A stretch of 35,883 nt of DNA from XYD12-FULL-36-8 sp041739035. Its GTDB lineage: Bacteria; Bacteroidota; Ignavibacteria; Ignavibacteriales; Ignavibacteriaceae. A program made the position numbers and the translations under genes. Every line of letters begins with the position of its first letter. Within the stretch, counting starts at the first letter, position 1. Location of the stretch: the NCBI GenBank assembly GCA_041739035.1, contig JBGSOQ010000178.1, positions 1 to 35,883 on the forward strand, read 5' to 3'. Below the pieces are notes generated by a model that saw only the letters and a program-made list of their open reading frames with translations, was not told the origin of the DNA and did no database searches. This document shows positions 1-8,386 of this stretch, one piece after another.

Positions 1-42
1 TTCCCAAGCTGGATGTCGCGGGTTCGAGACCCGTCGCTCGCT
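1..42 (+). tRNA. tRNA-Gly(CCC), 3' part
   Basis: The window opens inside the anticodon loop: TT-CCC-AA is followed by the 3' anticodon strand GCTGG, a variable loop, a T-arm (GCGGG, loop TTCGAGA, CCCGT) and the acceptor strand CGCTCGC with discriminator T at 42. Anticodon CCC together with discriminator U fits tRNA-Gly. CCA is not encoded. The 5' part lies outside the window. The gene sits upstream of the tRNA-Val remnant in the same orientation, so the two were probably neighbours before the island arrived. Confidence 0.85.
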
Positions 43-51
43 CTAAAGATT

Positions 52-83
52 TTTGGATAATTAGATTATTTATCCAATATTTG
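52..83 (+). promoter_or_regulatory. Possible Bacteroidetes-type promoter of the left tRNA-Val copy
   Basis: TTTG at 52-55 and AATATTTG at 76-83 are 20 nt apart, close to the TTTG-N19-TAnnTTTG pattern of Bacteroidetes sigma factor promoters (one mismatch, one extra spacer base). The -7 element lies at the same distance from the tRNA as in the right-hand copy. The tRNA could instead be co-transcribed with tRNA-Gly. Confidence 0.35.
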
Positions 84-99
84 AATTACAAATTTAAAT

Positions 100-141
100 C
101 TGGGGGCTTAGCTCAGTTGGTTTAGAGCATCTGCCTTACAA
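100..141 (+). repeat. 42-bp direct repeat, left copy (att-like, 5' half of tRNA-Val)
   Basis: These bases are identical to 34661-34702. The repeat runs from two bases before the tRNA-Val gene to the last base of its anticodon loop (position 38). Beyond it the left copy continues with CAACAATATC instead of the 3' anticodon strand GCAGA. A repeat ending in an anticodon loop is a typical recombination boundary for elements that integrate into tRNA genes. Confidence 0.9.
102..141 (+). pseudogene. tRNA-Val(TAC) remnant, 5' half only
   Basis: The acceptor strand GGGGGCT, the D-arm, the 5' anticodon strand and the full loop CTTACAA are present, but the 3' anticodon strand, T-arm and 3' acceptor strand are missing. 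It therefore cannot fold into a tRNA. It is best read as the piece of the original tRNA gene left behind when the element between 142 and 34702 was inserted. Confidence 0.88.
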
Positions 142-347
142 CAACAATATCTGTTTTTCCCTTTCTTACATCATCAAAAAGTTTATTATAAATAAACTCG
201 ATCTGATCTAGCTCCAGATGCATAATCAATATATTCTTTAATGACTCTTAGCTTTCTTGCTTTAGCGTACTCCCTAAGATCAGTAAGCTGCATATCTACA
301 TTCTGTTCTTTTGTAGAAACTCGTGCATAAATAATTACTCGTTTCAT
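142..347 (-). pseudogene. Serine recombinase (resolvase/invertase family), N-terminal remnant
   Basis: An unreported short frame starts with ATG at 347, preceded by a good ribosome site (AGGAG). Its product begins MKRVIIYARVSTKEQNVDMQ, the nucleophile region of the resolvase family (YARVST, catalytic Ser11), followed by QL..L..YA and DYASGARSDR. A stop falls at 186-188 after 53 codons. In a shifted frame the similarity continues with NKLFDDVRKGKTDIVVV, the family's next conserved stretch, up to base 142. There the gene is cut by the tRNA-Val repeat. The C-terminal part of the catalytic domain and the DNA-binding domain are absent. It is thus both frameshifted and truncated. It may be the remains of the element's own recombinase or of a neighbouring insertion. 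Confidence 0.75.
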
Positions 348-382
348 AATTTCTCCTAATGTTTATTCTTTTAGTTCTTTTA

Positions 383-499
383 CCATAAAAAGAATCCATT
401 CCAAAAAACTAAAGTTTTATGGAAAGCAAATGAGCCAATGTTAATTGTTAAGAATTTATAAGTTTAAGAATTAGAAAATTGAAGCGGTTTTATGGAAAG
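383..499 (+). repeat. TTTTATGG repeat cluster upstream of the glycerate kinase gene
   Basis: CCATAAAA at 383-390 faces TTTTATGG at 415-422, and a second copy lies within the 13-bp direct repeat GTTTTATGGAAAG at 414-426 and 487-499. The stretch between the recombinase remnant and the kinase start holds no other structure that I recognise. It could be regulatory, but the DNA is AT-rich and chance is possible. Confidence 0.3.
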
Positions 500-588
500 A
501 AACTAATTTATTGAGATTAGGTTTTTATTTATTTTTTAATTTAATTGATGATAGGCGACTGTAAAAATATCAATCAACTAATATTGAG

Positions 589-1944
589 ATGGGATCTTCA
601 GCAAGAATATTAAAATTTCGTAATGATGTTAAGCATTTTTTTAATTACGGATTAAAATCTGTTTCTGCTCACTATTTAATCAATCAACACATCTCCCTTG
701 ATGGGTCTTACTTAGTAATTCGCAGCATATCGGGAGGTCAAAAAAGCTTTAACATAAGTAGTTTCAAGAGGATTTCTTTAATTGGAGCAGGGAAAGCCAG
801 TGCCGTAATGGGTGAAGCATTGGAAAACATTTTCGGCAATGTGTTCAATGATAGCTGTATTCTAACTAAATACGGTTTTAGTAGAAAATTAAAATACTAT
901 CAGTGCACTGAAGCTGGTCACCCACTACCCGATAAAAATGGACTTCTTGGTTCACAGAAAATTATCGAAATTTGTCAAAATGCGGGTGATGGTGATTTAG
1001 TGATCAATCTTCTATCTGGTGGTGCTTCTTCGCTTTTAATCTCTCCAGCTGAAGGAATAACGCTTGAAGATAAGATAAGAACAGCAAATTTATTATTAAA
1101 CGCTGGCGCCGATATATTTGAACTTAACACTGTACGGAAGCATCTTTCATGCATTAAAGGAGGAAATCTAGCCAGACAAGCTTTTTCGGCTACAATAATA
1201 AATTTAGTTATTTCTGATGTTATTGGAGATGATTTAAGTGTAATTGGCTCTGGCCCTTTTTCCCCCGACTCAAGCACGTTTAGTGATTGCTTAAGAATCT
1301 TTAATAAGTACAGTTTATTTAATGAAATGCCTGACAATGTAAAATTTAGAATTATTAACGGTACAAGTCATAAGATCGAAGAAACACCAAAGGGTGGAGA
1401 AAAATTTTTTAGTGATATTCACAATTTCATAATTGGAAATAATTCAATCGCTTTGAATAAGATAAAAACAGAAGCAGAACGAATAGGTTATGAAGCTGAG
1501 ATTATTACTCAAGATCTTCAAGGAGAAGCTAAGGCTACAGGCAAGCAAATTGTCCAAAAAATCTTTACGAGAGAAAAACCCGCTCTTAATCAATACAAAC
1601 CTAAGTGCTTTATCTTTGGCGGTGAGACTTATGTAAAGGTGAAAGGAACTGGGAAAGGAGGTAGAAATCAAGAACTAGCGCTTGCGGCAGCTTTGGAGTG
1701 TCAGGGAGAGCATGATTTTTTGTTATTGAGTGGCGGAACTGATGGAAATGATGGTCCAACAGATTCTGCTGGTGCAATCTGCGACAATCATACTATCTCT
1801 CGGGCAAATCAGCTGAATATAAATGCTGAAAGTATGCTGGAAGAAAATGATTCATATAATTTTTTCAAACCGCTTGGTGATCTCTTAATAACCGGTCCAA
1901 CAAGTACAAATGTGATGGATATTCAAATAGTAATTACAGATTAG
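589..1944 (+). CDS. Glycerate 2-kinase (DUF4147/MOFRL family)
   Basis: The product (451 aa) phosphorylates D-glycerate, normally to 2-phosphoglycerate, in the cytoplasm, feeding the product of hydroxypyruvate/tartronate or non-phosphorylative sugar-acid routes into glycolysis. Family motifs are clear: GAGKA (66-70), GHPLPD (110-115), SGGASSLL (143-150), TVRKHLSCIKGG (181-192), SDVIGDD (209-215), and in the C-terminal MOFRL domain GGRNQELAL (357-365) and GTDGNDGPTDSAG (383-395). Length is normal for the family. The ATG at 589 has only a weak ribosome site, but the N-terminus aligns in length with relatives. It is the only plus-strand gene of the island and converges on the SLC13 gene with a 36-bp gap. 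Its place next to enolase-superfamily enzymes suggests use of glycerate from uronate or aldonate breakdown. Old annotations of this family as hydroxypyruvate reductase are a common alternative. Confidence 0.88.
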   Translation: MGSSARILKFRNDVKHFFNYGLKSVSAHYLINQHISLDGSYLVIRSISGGQKSFNISSFKRISLIGAGKASAVMGEALENIFGNVFNDSCILTKYGFSRKLKYYQCTEAGHPLPDKNGLLGSQKIIEICQNAGDGDLVINLLSGGASSLLISPAEGITLEDKIRTANLLLNAGADIFELNTVRKHLSCIKGGNLARQAFSATIINLVISDVIGDDLSVIGSGPFSPDSSTFSDCLRIFNKYSLFNEMPDNVKFRIINGTSHKIEETPKGGEKFFSDIHNFIIGNNSIALNKIKTEAERIGYEAEIITQDLQGEAKATGKQIVQKIFTREKPALNQYKPKCFIFGGETYVKVKGTGKGGRNQELALAAALECQGEHDFLLLSGGTDGNDGPTDSAGAICDNHTISRANQLNINAESMLEENDSYNFFKPLGDLLITGPTSTNVMDIQIVITD

Positions 1945-1980
1945 CTAAAAAATAGTTTCGATTATCTCAATGAAAATCTC

Positions 1981-3480
1981 CTATTTCAGAATGAATATTG
2001 ATTCTATATCAAAGAGTGCGAAAAGTAACAGTATCATTACAACGACAATTATTAGAGATGAAACCTTTAAGCTCCAACCAAACTTAACCATATCTGCTAC
2101 TGAAATTCTACCACTTCCGAAAATTACGGCGTTAGGTGGTGTTCCGACTGGCATCATAAATGCCATCGAACTGATTATAGTAGCTGGAATCATCAAATAT
2201 AGCGGATGAATATTTTGAGCAATTGCCCATGCTGCTAAAACAGGTAAAAACATTTGAACGGTAGCGATGTTGGAAACGAATTCGGTGACGAGTGTAACAA
2301 AAAGACATGATAGAATGATTGTCATATACAAAGGCATGTGTCCCATCAAATTAAATTGATCAGCAAAATATTTAGTCAAACCGCTTGCAGTAAAACCATC
2401 GGCTACTGCAAAACCACCTCCGAAAAGTAGTATAGCCGTCCACGGTAAATCACGTATTGCAGAACCTTCAAGTATCGCTTTTGCTTTACCATTTTTGCTG
2501 GGCCAGATAAATAATACAATTGCCATTGTAACTGCTACAGTTGAATCATCGACAAGTGTAAAAGCCGATGTAAGATTTGACCACCCCGGTACAAAAAAAT
2601 TTCCAATAATAATATCCTTTCGAAAAATCCACATCAATGCCATCAAACTTCCCATTGTAACAACAATTTTTTCTTCATAGGACATTTTGCCCAAAGCATC
2701 TAATTCCTTTTTGATAATACCTGTATCGATGGTTAAGTTTTTATTTATCCTTGCTACCCAATTCACAATTATATACCATGAAGTAAAAAGCACCACAATT
2801 GAAATTGGTAATCCGAAAATAAACCATTGGCTGAAAGTTATTGGTTCAACGCCGGAGAATATTGATGAGTATATCTTTGCAAATGCCAAATTTGTTGGTG
2901 TACCTATCAAGGTTGCCGTTCCGCCGATAGATGTACCATACGCTATGCTGACAAGAAGTGCAATACTTAATTTGTGGGCTGTTGACTTATCAAACTCTTC
3001 TTCTAGTTTAATTATAATCGCCATTCCGATGGGAAGCATCATAACAGCACAAGCTGTATTTGAAATCCACATTGATAGGAATGCCGCGGCAACCATAAAA
3101 CCAAGGATTAACTTCCTCGGATCTTTACCAATTGCATATATAATTTTAAGTGCTATCCTTCTATGAAGATTCCACTTTTCCATTGCAAGCGCCACTAAAA
3201 ACCCGCCGATGTATAATAATATAATTGAATTCATATATGCGCTGGCTGTATCCTCGGGTTTACTGATTCCGGATAGAGGGAAAAATACAAGAGGGAGAAA
3301 TGAAGTTATTGCAAGTGGAATTGCTTCTGTTACCCACCATGTTGCCATCAATACAACAACGCTAAGCATTTTACCAAGCAGCAGATTATTAGGATCAGGT
3401 CTGAAGAAAATAAATGTTAGTAAGAATAAAATGAAACCAAGGTATAAACCTGCTACCTGAATCCTCTTACGATTTCTCAT
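1981..3480 (-). CDS. SLC13/DASS-family sodium:anion symporter
   Basis: A 499-aa inner-membrane protein with about a dozen hydrophobic segments. Members of this family use sodium to import dicarboxylates, citrate or sulfate. The sequence shows the first SNT motif (140-142, in MWISNTACAVMM), GGTATLIGTPTNLAF (186-200) and, near the C-terminus, PVGTPPNAVIFGSGR. The second SNT motif is altered to SNI (403-405, in TEFVSNIATVQM), so one substrate or sodium ligand differs from the classical dicarboxylate carriers. It is the last gene of the minus-strand array and its start overlaps the stop of the GH28-like gene by four bases, so the two are translationally coupled. An acidic sugar or organic acid from the pathway is the likely cargo, but the substrate cannot be read from sequence. 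Confidence 0.85.
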   Translation of the reverse strand: MRNRKRIQVAGLYLGFILFLLTFIFFRPDPNNLLLGKMLSVVVLMATWWVTEAIPLAITSFLPLVFFPLSGISKPEDTASAYMNSIILLYIGGFLVALAMEKWNLHRRIALKIIYAIGKDPRKLILGFMVAAAFLSMWISNTACAVMMLPIGMAIIIKLEEEFDKSTAHKLSIALLVSIAYGTSIGGTATLIGTPTNLAFAKIYSSIFSGVEPITFSQWFIFGLPISIVVLFTSWYIIVNWVARINKNLTIDTGIIKKELDALGKMSYEEKIVVTMGSLMALMWIFRKDIIIGNFFVPGWSNLTSAFTLVDDSTVAVTMAIVLFIWPSKNGKAKAILEGSAIRDLPWTAILLFGGGFAVADGFTASGLTKYFADQFNLMGHMPLYMTIILSCLFVTLVTEFVSNIATVQMFLPVLAAWAIAQNIHPLYLMIPATIISSMAFMMPVGTPPNAVIFGSGRISVADMVKFGWSLKVSSLIIVVVMILLLFALFDIESIFILK

Positions 3481-4952
3481 AAACTTTCAATTAATTGATT
3501 CGCAATTTTTATGTTTTCAGCTTTAATTTCCTCGGCAAACGAAATTTCACTTACTGTTTTCGCTTTTTCAATTTCAAAATTTTTCAAATACACCCGCTTG
3601 ATATGTTCTGATTCTACCCCGATAATTTTGAAAGCAGTGCCCTGAACTTCTCTGCAAGTTATATTACTTACAAAAAAGTTATTAAACTTTGTCGGGAAAA
3701 TATTTCCTCGATACCCATGATAGTCCATTCTAAATTCAAATAGCTCCTCGGCACATGTTCCAACTTTTATATTCTTAATATAAATTCTCTCAACTTGTCC
3801 TCCCCTATCAAGATTACATTTAAAGTTAATTGCACAACTTGAATTAGGAATTTCATTATCATAAACAAAAACATTCCTTACGCCGCCGGACATTTCCGAA
3901 CCAATACAGAATCCGTTCACCCCGGAAGTCAGTTTATTATTCCGAATAATTATATTTTCTGATGATGGTCGAATCCACGCATCCTGATCACGTCCTGCTT
4001 TAATAGAAATTGCATCATCATTGGTATCAACAATACAATTCTCAATTAGAACATCAGTACATGAATCTGGATCAATTCCGTCATCATTTGTAGTTCCATT
4101 TTGAATATTAAGGTTCCGTATAATAACATTTTTACAGAATACGGGATGCACATTCCAAAAAGGACTATTGCGAAGAGTTATACCTTCAATTAGCACATTT
4201 TCGCATTCTATAAATTCGATGGATGTTGGACGTAAGTAATGGTCTTTTCCATCACCATGTCCATCATCTTTACCATCATCATCAAGGTCAAGAAAGCCAT
4301 TACCGAATACTCTAGTAGTAATTTCTGTAACATCATTTCCATTTTGTCGTAAGACTTTTTTATCCGGCTCTTGATTTTTTCCGCTTAGATCGTTTTTCCA
4401 CTTAAACCAGCCAAGCTTAGTTTGTCCATCGATTATACCATTACCAGTCACTGCTAGATTTTTTTGTTGATATGCATAAATGAGAGGTGAATAATTATAA
4501 CAAAGTGTTCCTTCCCATCTCACAAGAACTAATGGTGTAAAATCTTTGGGATTAACACCGAATTTAATTATTGCCCCTTCTTCAAGATGTAGATTCACAT
4601 TACTTAGCAGATGAATTGGTCCATTAGAAATATATTCACCCATTGGAACAATAACTATTCCGCCTCCACGGTTATTGCATTCTTTAATTGCTGTGTTTAT
4701 CGCAGTCTGAAAACTTTTTTCCTCAAAAGTATTTTCCAAATAATCCAGCACATTTAAGGTTTGCTGACTGAATGCGGGATCTTTTATTCTTGCCAGAATA
4801 TCATTGACTTTTTGCCATCCCGCTTCATTTAACGATGGAGCTTGCTGGATAAAATTTTGGGAAGAGCATGAAAAGACAAAGGAAATAATTATCAGTGATA
4901 AGAAATATTTTATTGTCTTCAATGATATTTTATAGTTTGTTTTCATATACAT
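3477..4952 (-). CDS. GH28-like beta-helix lipoprotein (polygalacturonase family), atypical active site
   Basis: The product (491 aa) begins with a lipoprotein signal (FVFSC, Cys29) and then shows a right-handed beta-helix of GH28 type: the SPLIYAYQQKNLAVTGNGII segment, LRP...IEGITLRNSPFWNVHP (240-270), NDDGID (289-294) and DDAISIK (312-318). GH28 enzymes hydrolyse galacturonide or related uronide linkages. The acidic residues (D291, D312, D313) are present, but the usual catalytic His of the GHG motif is replaced (VNGFCIGSE, 345-353) and the RIK motif reads NFK (376-378). An Asp-rich insertion (DLDDDGKDDGHGDG, 222-235) looks like a calcium-binding DxDxDG loop and lengthens the loop just before HYLRP. 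A changed linkage or substrate, or loss of activity, is possible. It overlaps the SLC13 gene and lies 4 bp after the DUF1080 gene. Confidence 0.75.
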   Translation of the reverse strand: MYMKTNYKISLKTIKYFLSLIIISFVFSCSSQNFIQQAPSLNEAGWQKVNDILARIKDPAFSQQTLNVLDYLENTFEEKSFQTAINTAIKECNNRGGGIVIVPMGEYISNGPIHLLSNVNLHLEEGAIIKFGVNPKDFTPLVLVRWEGTLCYNYSPLIYAYQQKNLAVTGNGIIDGQTKLGWFKWKNDLSGKNQEPDKKVLRQNGNDVTEITTRVFGNGFLDLDDDGKDDGHGDGKDHYLRPTSIEFIECENVLIEGITLRNSPFWNVHPVFCKNVIIRNLNIQNGTTNDDGIDPDSCTDVLIENCIVDTNDDAISIKAGRDQDAWIRPSSENIIIRNNKLTSGVNGFCIGSEMSGGVRNVFVYDNEIPNSSCAINFKCNLDRGGQVERIYIKNIKVGTCAEELFEFRMDYHGYRGNIFPTKFNNFFVSNITCREVQGTAFKIIGVESEHIKRVYLKNFEIEKAKTVSEISFAEEIKAENIKIANQLIESL

Positions 4953-4956
4953 TTAA

Positions 4957-5811
4957 TCAATTTTCAAATTTTATTTCAATATTTCTGAAAATAATTTCAG
5001 TTGCCTCAGCTTGTAAACCTATTCTGCCTTTAGTTAAAGATTTAACATGCTGAGGATTATCGGGTGGTATATACCTAATATTCCAGAGTTTAGCAGAAAG
5101 CTTATTGTTTATGTAAAAAACCGCACTGTTTTCCTTAACCCAAATCTCAACCTTATTCCATCCATCTGAGTTGTCAAGATGCTTCAAATTCATCAAGCGC
5201 ATACTCGTTTGATTCCCGCCATAGTCAAAGGCATTTCCATTTTCAGAAAAGCGAGGAAATGATCTTTTGGATTGAGAATCAACTATAAATGAATCAATTG
5301 TAGTTGTGAACCAAACATAATTTTGAGCATAGATATCACCTGCACTTCCTTCCATTATTTGGCATTCGGTACAAGTAGGCCAGAAACCCCACGGTTCTTG
5401 CATGTGAAAAAACAACCCGGAATTTTTATTCTTATTTATTCTCTGAGCGAATTTTTTATCACCCCATTTATACTCTAATCTTAGTCGATAATTTGAATAC
5501 TCTTCGTTTGTATAAAGAAACCCTTCCTGAACTACCGAGTCTGTCGGATGGTCCTTATACAAATGTAAATAACCGTCTATAATCTGAAATACTTTCTTAG
5601 GATCCTCATTCACCAAGTAAGGTTTTTCCTTCTTATTTGTACTCAGGAATGTACTCCAGCCCTCAAAATCTTTTCCATTAAATAATTTTTGCCAAGAGGT
5701 ATCGCTGGGATGAACCTGGGAGTATAAATTAGCAAAGGCAAACAAAGTTATGAACATGAATTGAATTGTTCCCCTAACTATATCTTTAAATTTTATCACA
5801 GCTTTTTTCAT
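4957..5811 (-). CDS. DUF1080-family exported protein (3-keto-disaccharide hydrolase type)
   Basis: A 284-aa protein with an N-terminal signal segment (about 1-32) and one DUF1080 jelly-roll domain. Recognisable features are LFNGKDFEGW near the start, the NSGLFFHMQEP strand, and the CTECQIMEG segment followed by a Trp/Asp-rich region and the C-terminal GRIGLQAEATEIIFRNIEIK, which is typical of the family. DUF1080 proteins adopt a concanavalin-like fold and some members hydrolyse 3-keto-glycosides. It lies between an exported enolase-superfamily gene (8 bp away) and the GH28-like gene (4 bp away), so it is co-transcribed. A role as a carbohydrate-binding module-like protein is the main alternative. 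Confidence 0.75.
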   Translation of the reverse strand: MKKAVIKFKDIVRGTIQFMFITLFAFANLYSQVHPSDTSWQKLFNGKDFEGWSTFLSTNKKEKPYLVNEDPKKVFQIIDGYLHLYKDHPTDSVVQEGFLYTNEEYSNYRLRLEYKWGDKKFAQRINKNKNSGLFFHMQEPWGFWPTCTECQIMEGSAGDIYAQNYVWFTTTIDSFIVDSQSKRSFPRFSENGNAFDYGGNQTSMRLMNLKHLDNSDGWNKVEIWVKENSAVFYINNKLSAKLWNIRYIPPDNPQHVKSLTKGRIGLQAEATEIIFRNIEIKFEN

Positions 5812-5819
5812 TATGTGTA

Positions 5820-7034
5820 TTATTTATTTAGTTTATTCTTATGCATTTCTGCTTCATTAACAATTAAACCCAAACCTGGGGAAGTTGGTATAATCAAATA
5901 ACCATTCTCGAATTGCAATTGATTCTCAAATAATTTTGCAAGATTCATTTCAGGTCTGGCACCTGCATATTCTTGAACCCTCGCAGCATTGGGAATTGAG
6001 GCTACTAACTGCAAACTCATCGCTGTTGCAAGTGTCGGACGAGTATTATGTGTCATAATAAACTTATCAAAAGCATGAGCCATGTATGCTATTTTTCTGC
6101 ATTCAGAAAATCCACCGCCTTTAATAACGTCTGAATTTATGAAATCAGCTTTCCCAACTATCATTAAATCTCTTATTTGAAAACGATTAAACTCATGCTC
6201 CCCAGCCATTACAGGTATATCAATGGCTTCAACCACTTGACGCAATCCTTCATAATCATGATATGAAACCGGTTCTTCAATTGATGCAATATTAAAATGT
6301 TCGATCAGTTTCTTCGTTAAGGTAATGGCTTTTGCAGGAGTGAACCCATTATTATAATCCACAAAAATCTCGATATCATCGCCAACTGCTTTACGAATTG
6401 CTTTTATCACTTCGAAAGTATCATCGGGATCGGGATCAATATTTAACTGTCTTATCTGCATTCTTGCCTTGATAGTTTTGTAACCTTGAGATACAAAATC
6501 CAATCCGGTTTTTGCCATTGCTTCGGGACCTTTCCGTGTCTTCAGATTATCCCCGCGACCAAAACTTCCGTATACCCGAATCTTCTCCTTATAGAATCCT
6601 CCAGAAATTCTATGAATGGGCATTTTCAACAATTTACCCTTCAAATCCCAAATTGCATTATCAACTCCGGCAATAGCGCCTGGCAACAAACCTGTGTTTC
6701 CTGCATCTTCCCCCTTAAAATACATCTGATGCCACAAATACTCAGAGTCAAACGGATCGTGACCAATAACTATTGGTTTGCAGATCTCCTCAATCACTGC
6801 TGAAGTCAATTTGGGGTAGTCATGATCTGCTTCTCCCCAACCGCTTATTCCCTCGCTAGAAGTAACCTTAACAAAGGTAGCATTTTTGAATACGAAAGTT
6901 TCTAAATCTTTAATAGTTACTCCTGAATCTCCACTAAAAAATTTATCTGATTGATTTGCATTTACCAAACCTGCATTAGTTGATAATGCAAAAGCTGAAA
7001 GTACTGATGTTCTTAAAAAATCTTTTCTTTTCAT
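5820..7034 (-). CDS. Enolase-superfamily protein (mandelate racemase group), exported; probable sugar-acid dehydratase or epimerase
   Basis: The 404-aa sequence has the complete MR-type active site: KAR (189-191) at the end of the second barrel strand, metal ligands D226 (VDYNNG), E253 (SIEEPV) and E279 (AGEHEF), and the base H329 (MTHN). Enzymes of this group abstract the proton alpha to a carboxylate and dehydrate or epimerise aldonic or uronic acids with magnesium. The protein starts with MKRKDFLRTS followed by a hydrophobic stretch to about residue 27, which resembles the Tat-like leaders common in Bacteroidota; superfamily members are normally cytoplasmic. It lies 100 bp downstream of a second, clearly different superfamily member. 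Gluconate/galactonate dehydratase activity is plausible, but the substrate cannot be assigned from the motifs. Confidence 0.82.
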   Translation of the reverse strand: MKRKDFLRTSVLSAFALSTNAGLVNANQSDKFFSGDSGVTIKDLETFVFKNATFVKVTSSEGISGWGEADHDYPKLTSAVIEEICKPIVIGHDPFDSEYLWHQMYFKGEDAGNTGLLPGAIAGVDNAIWDLKGKLLKMPIHRISGGFYKEKIRVYGSFGRGDNLKTRKGPEAMAKTGLDFVSQGYKTIKARMQIRQLNIDPDPDDTFEVIKAIRKAVGDDIEIFVDYNNGFTPAKAITLTKKLIEHFNIASIEEPVSYHDYEGLRQVVEAIDIPVMAGEHEFNRFQIRDLMIVGKADFINSDVIKGGGFSECRKIAYMAHAFDKFIMTHNTRPTLATAMSLQLVASIPNAARVQEYAGARPEMNLAKLFENQLQFENGYLIIPTSPGLGLIVNEAEMHKNKLNK

Positions 7035-7066
7035 TTCTTCACTTTCTCTTTTATGACTTTTTATTA

Positions 7067-7098
7067 TTCGATTTACCTATGGTTTTATGTCAATCGAA
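7067..7098. repeat. Inverted repeat between the two enolase-superfamily genes
   Basis: TTCGATT at 7067-7073 and AATCGAA at 7092-7098 form 7-bp arms around an 18-nt loop in the 100-bp gap between the two genes. It could be a processing or attenuation hairpin in the operon mRNA. It has no T-tract and is not a convincing terminator. Confidence 0.3.
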
Positions 7099-7134
7099 GA
7101 TTCTGATTTTTTATTTTATTCGCTCTATCTTCTT

Positions 7135-8385
7135 CTAAGATAATTCGACAGGTTTAGCTTGATTTATAAAATCCGGATTAATTTCAATTCCCAGTCCAGG
7201 CCCGGTTGGAACTTTCATTTTTCCATCCACAACTTTCAATGATGATGTTGAGCAAATGAAAGGGACTTTATCATCATCACCTTTAAATTCTTGGTGAAGC
7301 CCACAATTTGGAATAAAAGATGCGAAGTGAAGAACATATAAGTATCCTAGACCATTACCTGACATATGGGGAGTACAATTTATTCCAGCTGCTTGTGCCA
7401 TTTTTGCAACTTTAACAGAACGTATTAATCCTCCGAAGTAAAGTAAGTCCGGTTGAACAGTCTGAATTACATCGTGTTCGATCATCCATCTAAACATTCT
7501 TAAACTTGCTTCTTCTTCACCACCAGCTATTTTTATTTGAAGTTGATCAGCCACTATTTTTGTTTCTTCATAATGATCAAACGGACAAGGTTCTTCAAAA
7601 AATCCATATTTATACTCCTCCATTAACTTTCCTATTTTCACTGCGGTAGGAACATCATAGGAACCGTTTGCATCGGCATAAATTGTAAAGTCCTCTCCGA
7701 AAGTTTTTCGAACCAAAGGAATTAACGCTAAATCTCTTTTTGTTGAATCATCGTCATAACGCATTCTAGCACCAAGTCTGAATTTTAAAGCTTTCGCTCC
7801 AATCGGCTCAGTAATCTTTTTTAAATATTTTATTTCTTCATCCGGTTTGTTTCCTCTTTTCTCACTTGCCCGATAAACATCAATTTCTTTTCTTAATACT
7901 CCACCGAAAAAATCTCCAACAGATCTTTTCGCAACTTTCCCGAGAAGGTCGAGGATAGCGAATTCCAGGCAGGCTACCGGTATCCAGAATAGTAATCCTT
8001 GCTTTTTATAATTACTATCGAACAAATAAACATCTTCCAGCAAAGTTTCTATATCACGAGCATCTTTCCCCCAAAAAAAAGGTTTTACGTATTTAAGAAA
8101 AACGGGCCACAATGCATCCATAAATTTGGGATGAGCCACTGCATAACCTTCGGCTCCCTCTTTTGATTTTACAATAACTATATACACCTTATTATTTTTT
8201 ATCAGTTTGATTGAATCAATAATAATGGGATCTTTCAGCAAGCTTTTATCGAACACATTTTGATATACCTTTTCAGGTATCTCAATTTTTTTTGATAATC
8301 TTTTCTTAGAGGTAATCGCGAAACCGGGAAGATTTGCAGCTGTACCTATTAGTGCACAATTCCTAATAAAGCTTCTTCTTTTCAT
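7135..8385 (-). CDS. Enolase-superfamily protein, second exported member
   Basis: A 416-aa protein with the superfamily pattern KFR (201-203), D238 (YADANG), E264 (FFEEP), E290 (AGGEEE) and H340 (CTPHMSGNG). It belongs to a different subgroup from its neighbour, with a long N-terminal cap region and the HMSGNGLGYLYVLHF segment. The start MKRRSFIRNCALIG matches the twin-arginine RRxFh pattern, so export through Tat is likely, which would suit a folded metal enzyme. It follows the exported GH2 gene with a single base between stop and start, so it is co-translated or at least co-transcribed. It probably acts on a uronic or aldonic acid released outside the cytoplasm. The substrate is unknown. 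Confidence 0.78.
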   Translation of the reverse strand: MKRRSFIRNCALIGTAANLPGFAITSKKRLSKKIEIPEKVYQNVFDKSLLKDPIIIDSIKLIKNNKVYIVIVKSKEGAEGYAVAHPKFMDALWPVFLKYVKPFFWGKDARDIETLLEDVYLFDSNYKKQGLLFWIPVACLEFAILDLLGKVAKRSVGDFFGGVLRKEIDVYRASEKRGNKPDEEIKYLKKITEPIGAKALKFRLGARMRYDDDSTKRDLALIPLVRKTFGEDFTIYADANGSYDVPTAVKIGKLMEEYKYGFFEEPCPFDHYEETKIVADQLQIKIAGGEEEASLRMFRWMIEHDVIQTVQPDLLYFGGLIRSVKVAKMAQAAGINCTPHMSGNGLGYLYVLHFASFIPNCGLHQEFKGDDDKVPFICSTSSLKVVDGKMKVPTGPGLGIEINPDFINQAKPVELS

Positions 8386-8386
8386 T

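Noticed and set aside
1945..1980. Possible bidirectional terminator between the convergent kinase and SLC13 genes
   Set aside because: Only short AT-rich arms (AAATAG/CTATTT) with a long loop are present; no stable hairpin with a T-tract.
2687..3166. Plus-strand open frame of 159 codons
   Set aside because: It is antisense to the SLC13 gene, whose motifs are intact; open antisense frames are common opposite hydrophobic proteins.
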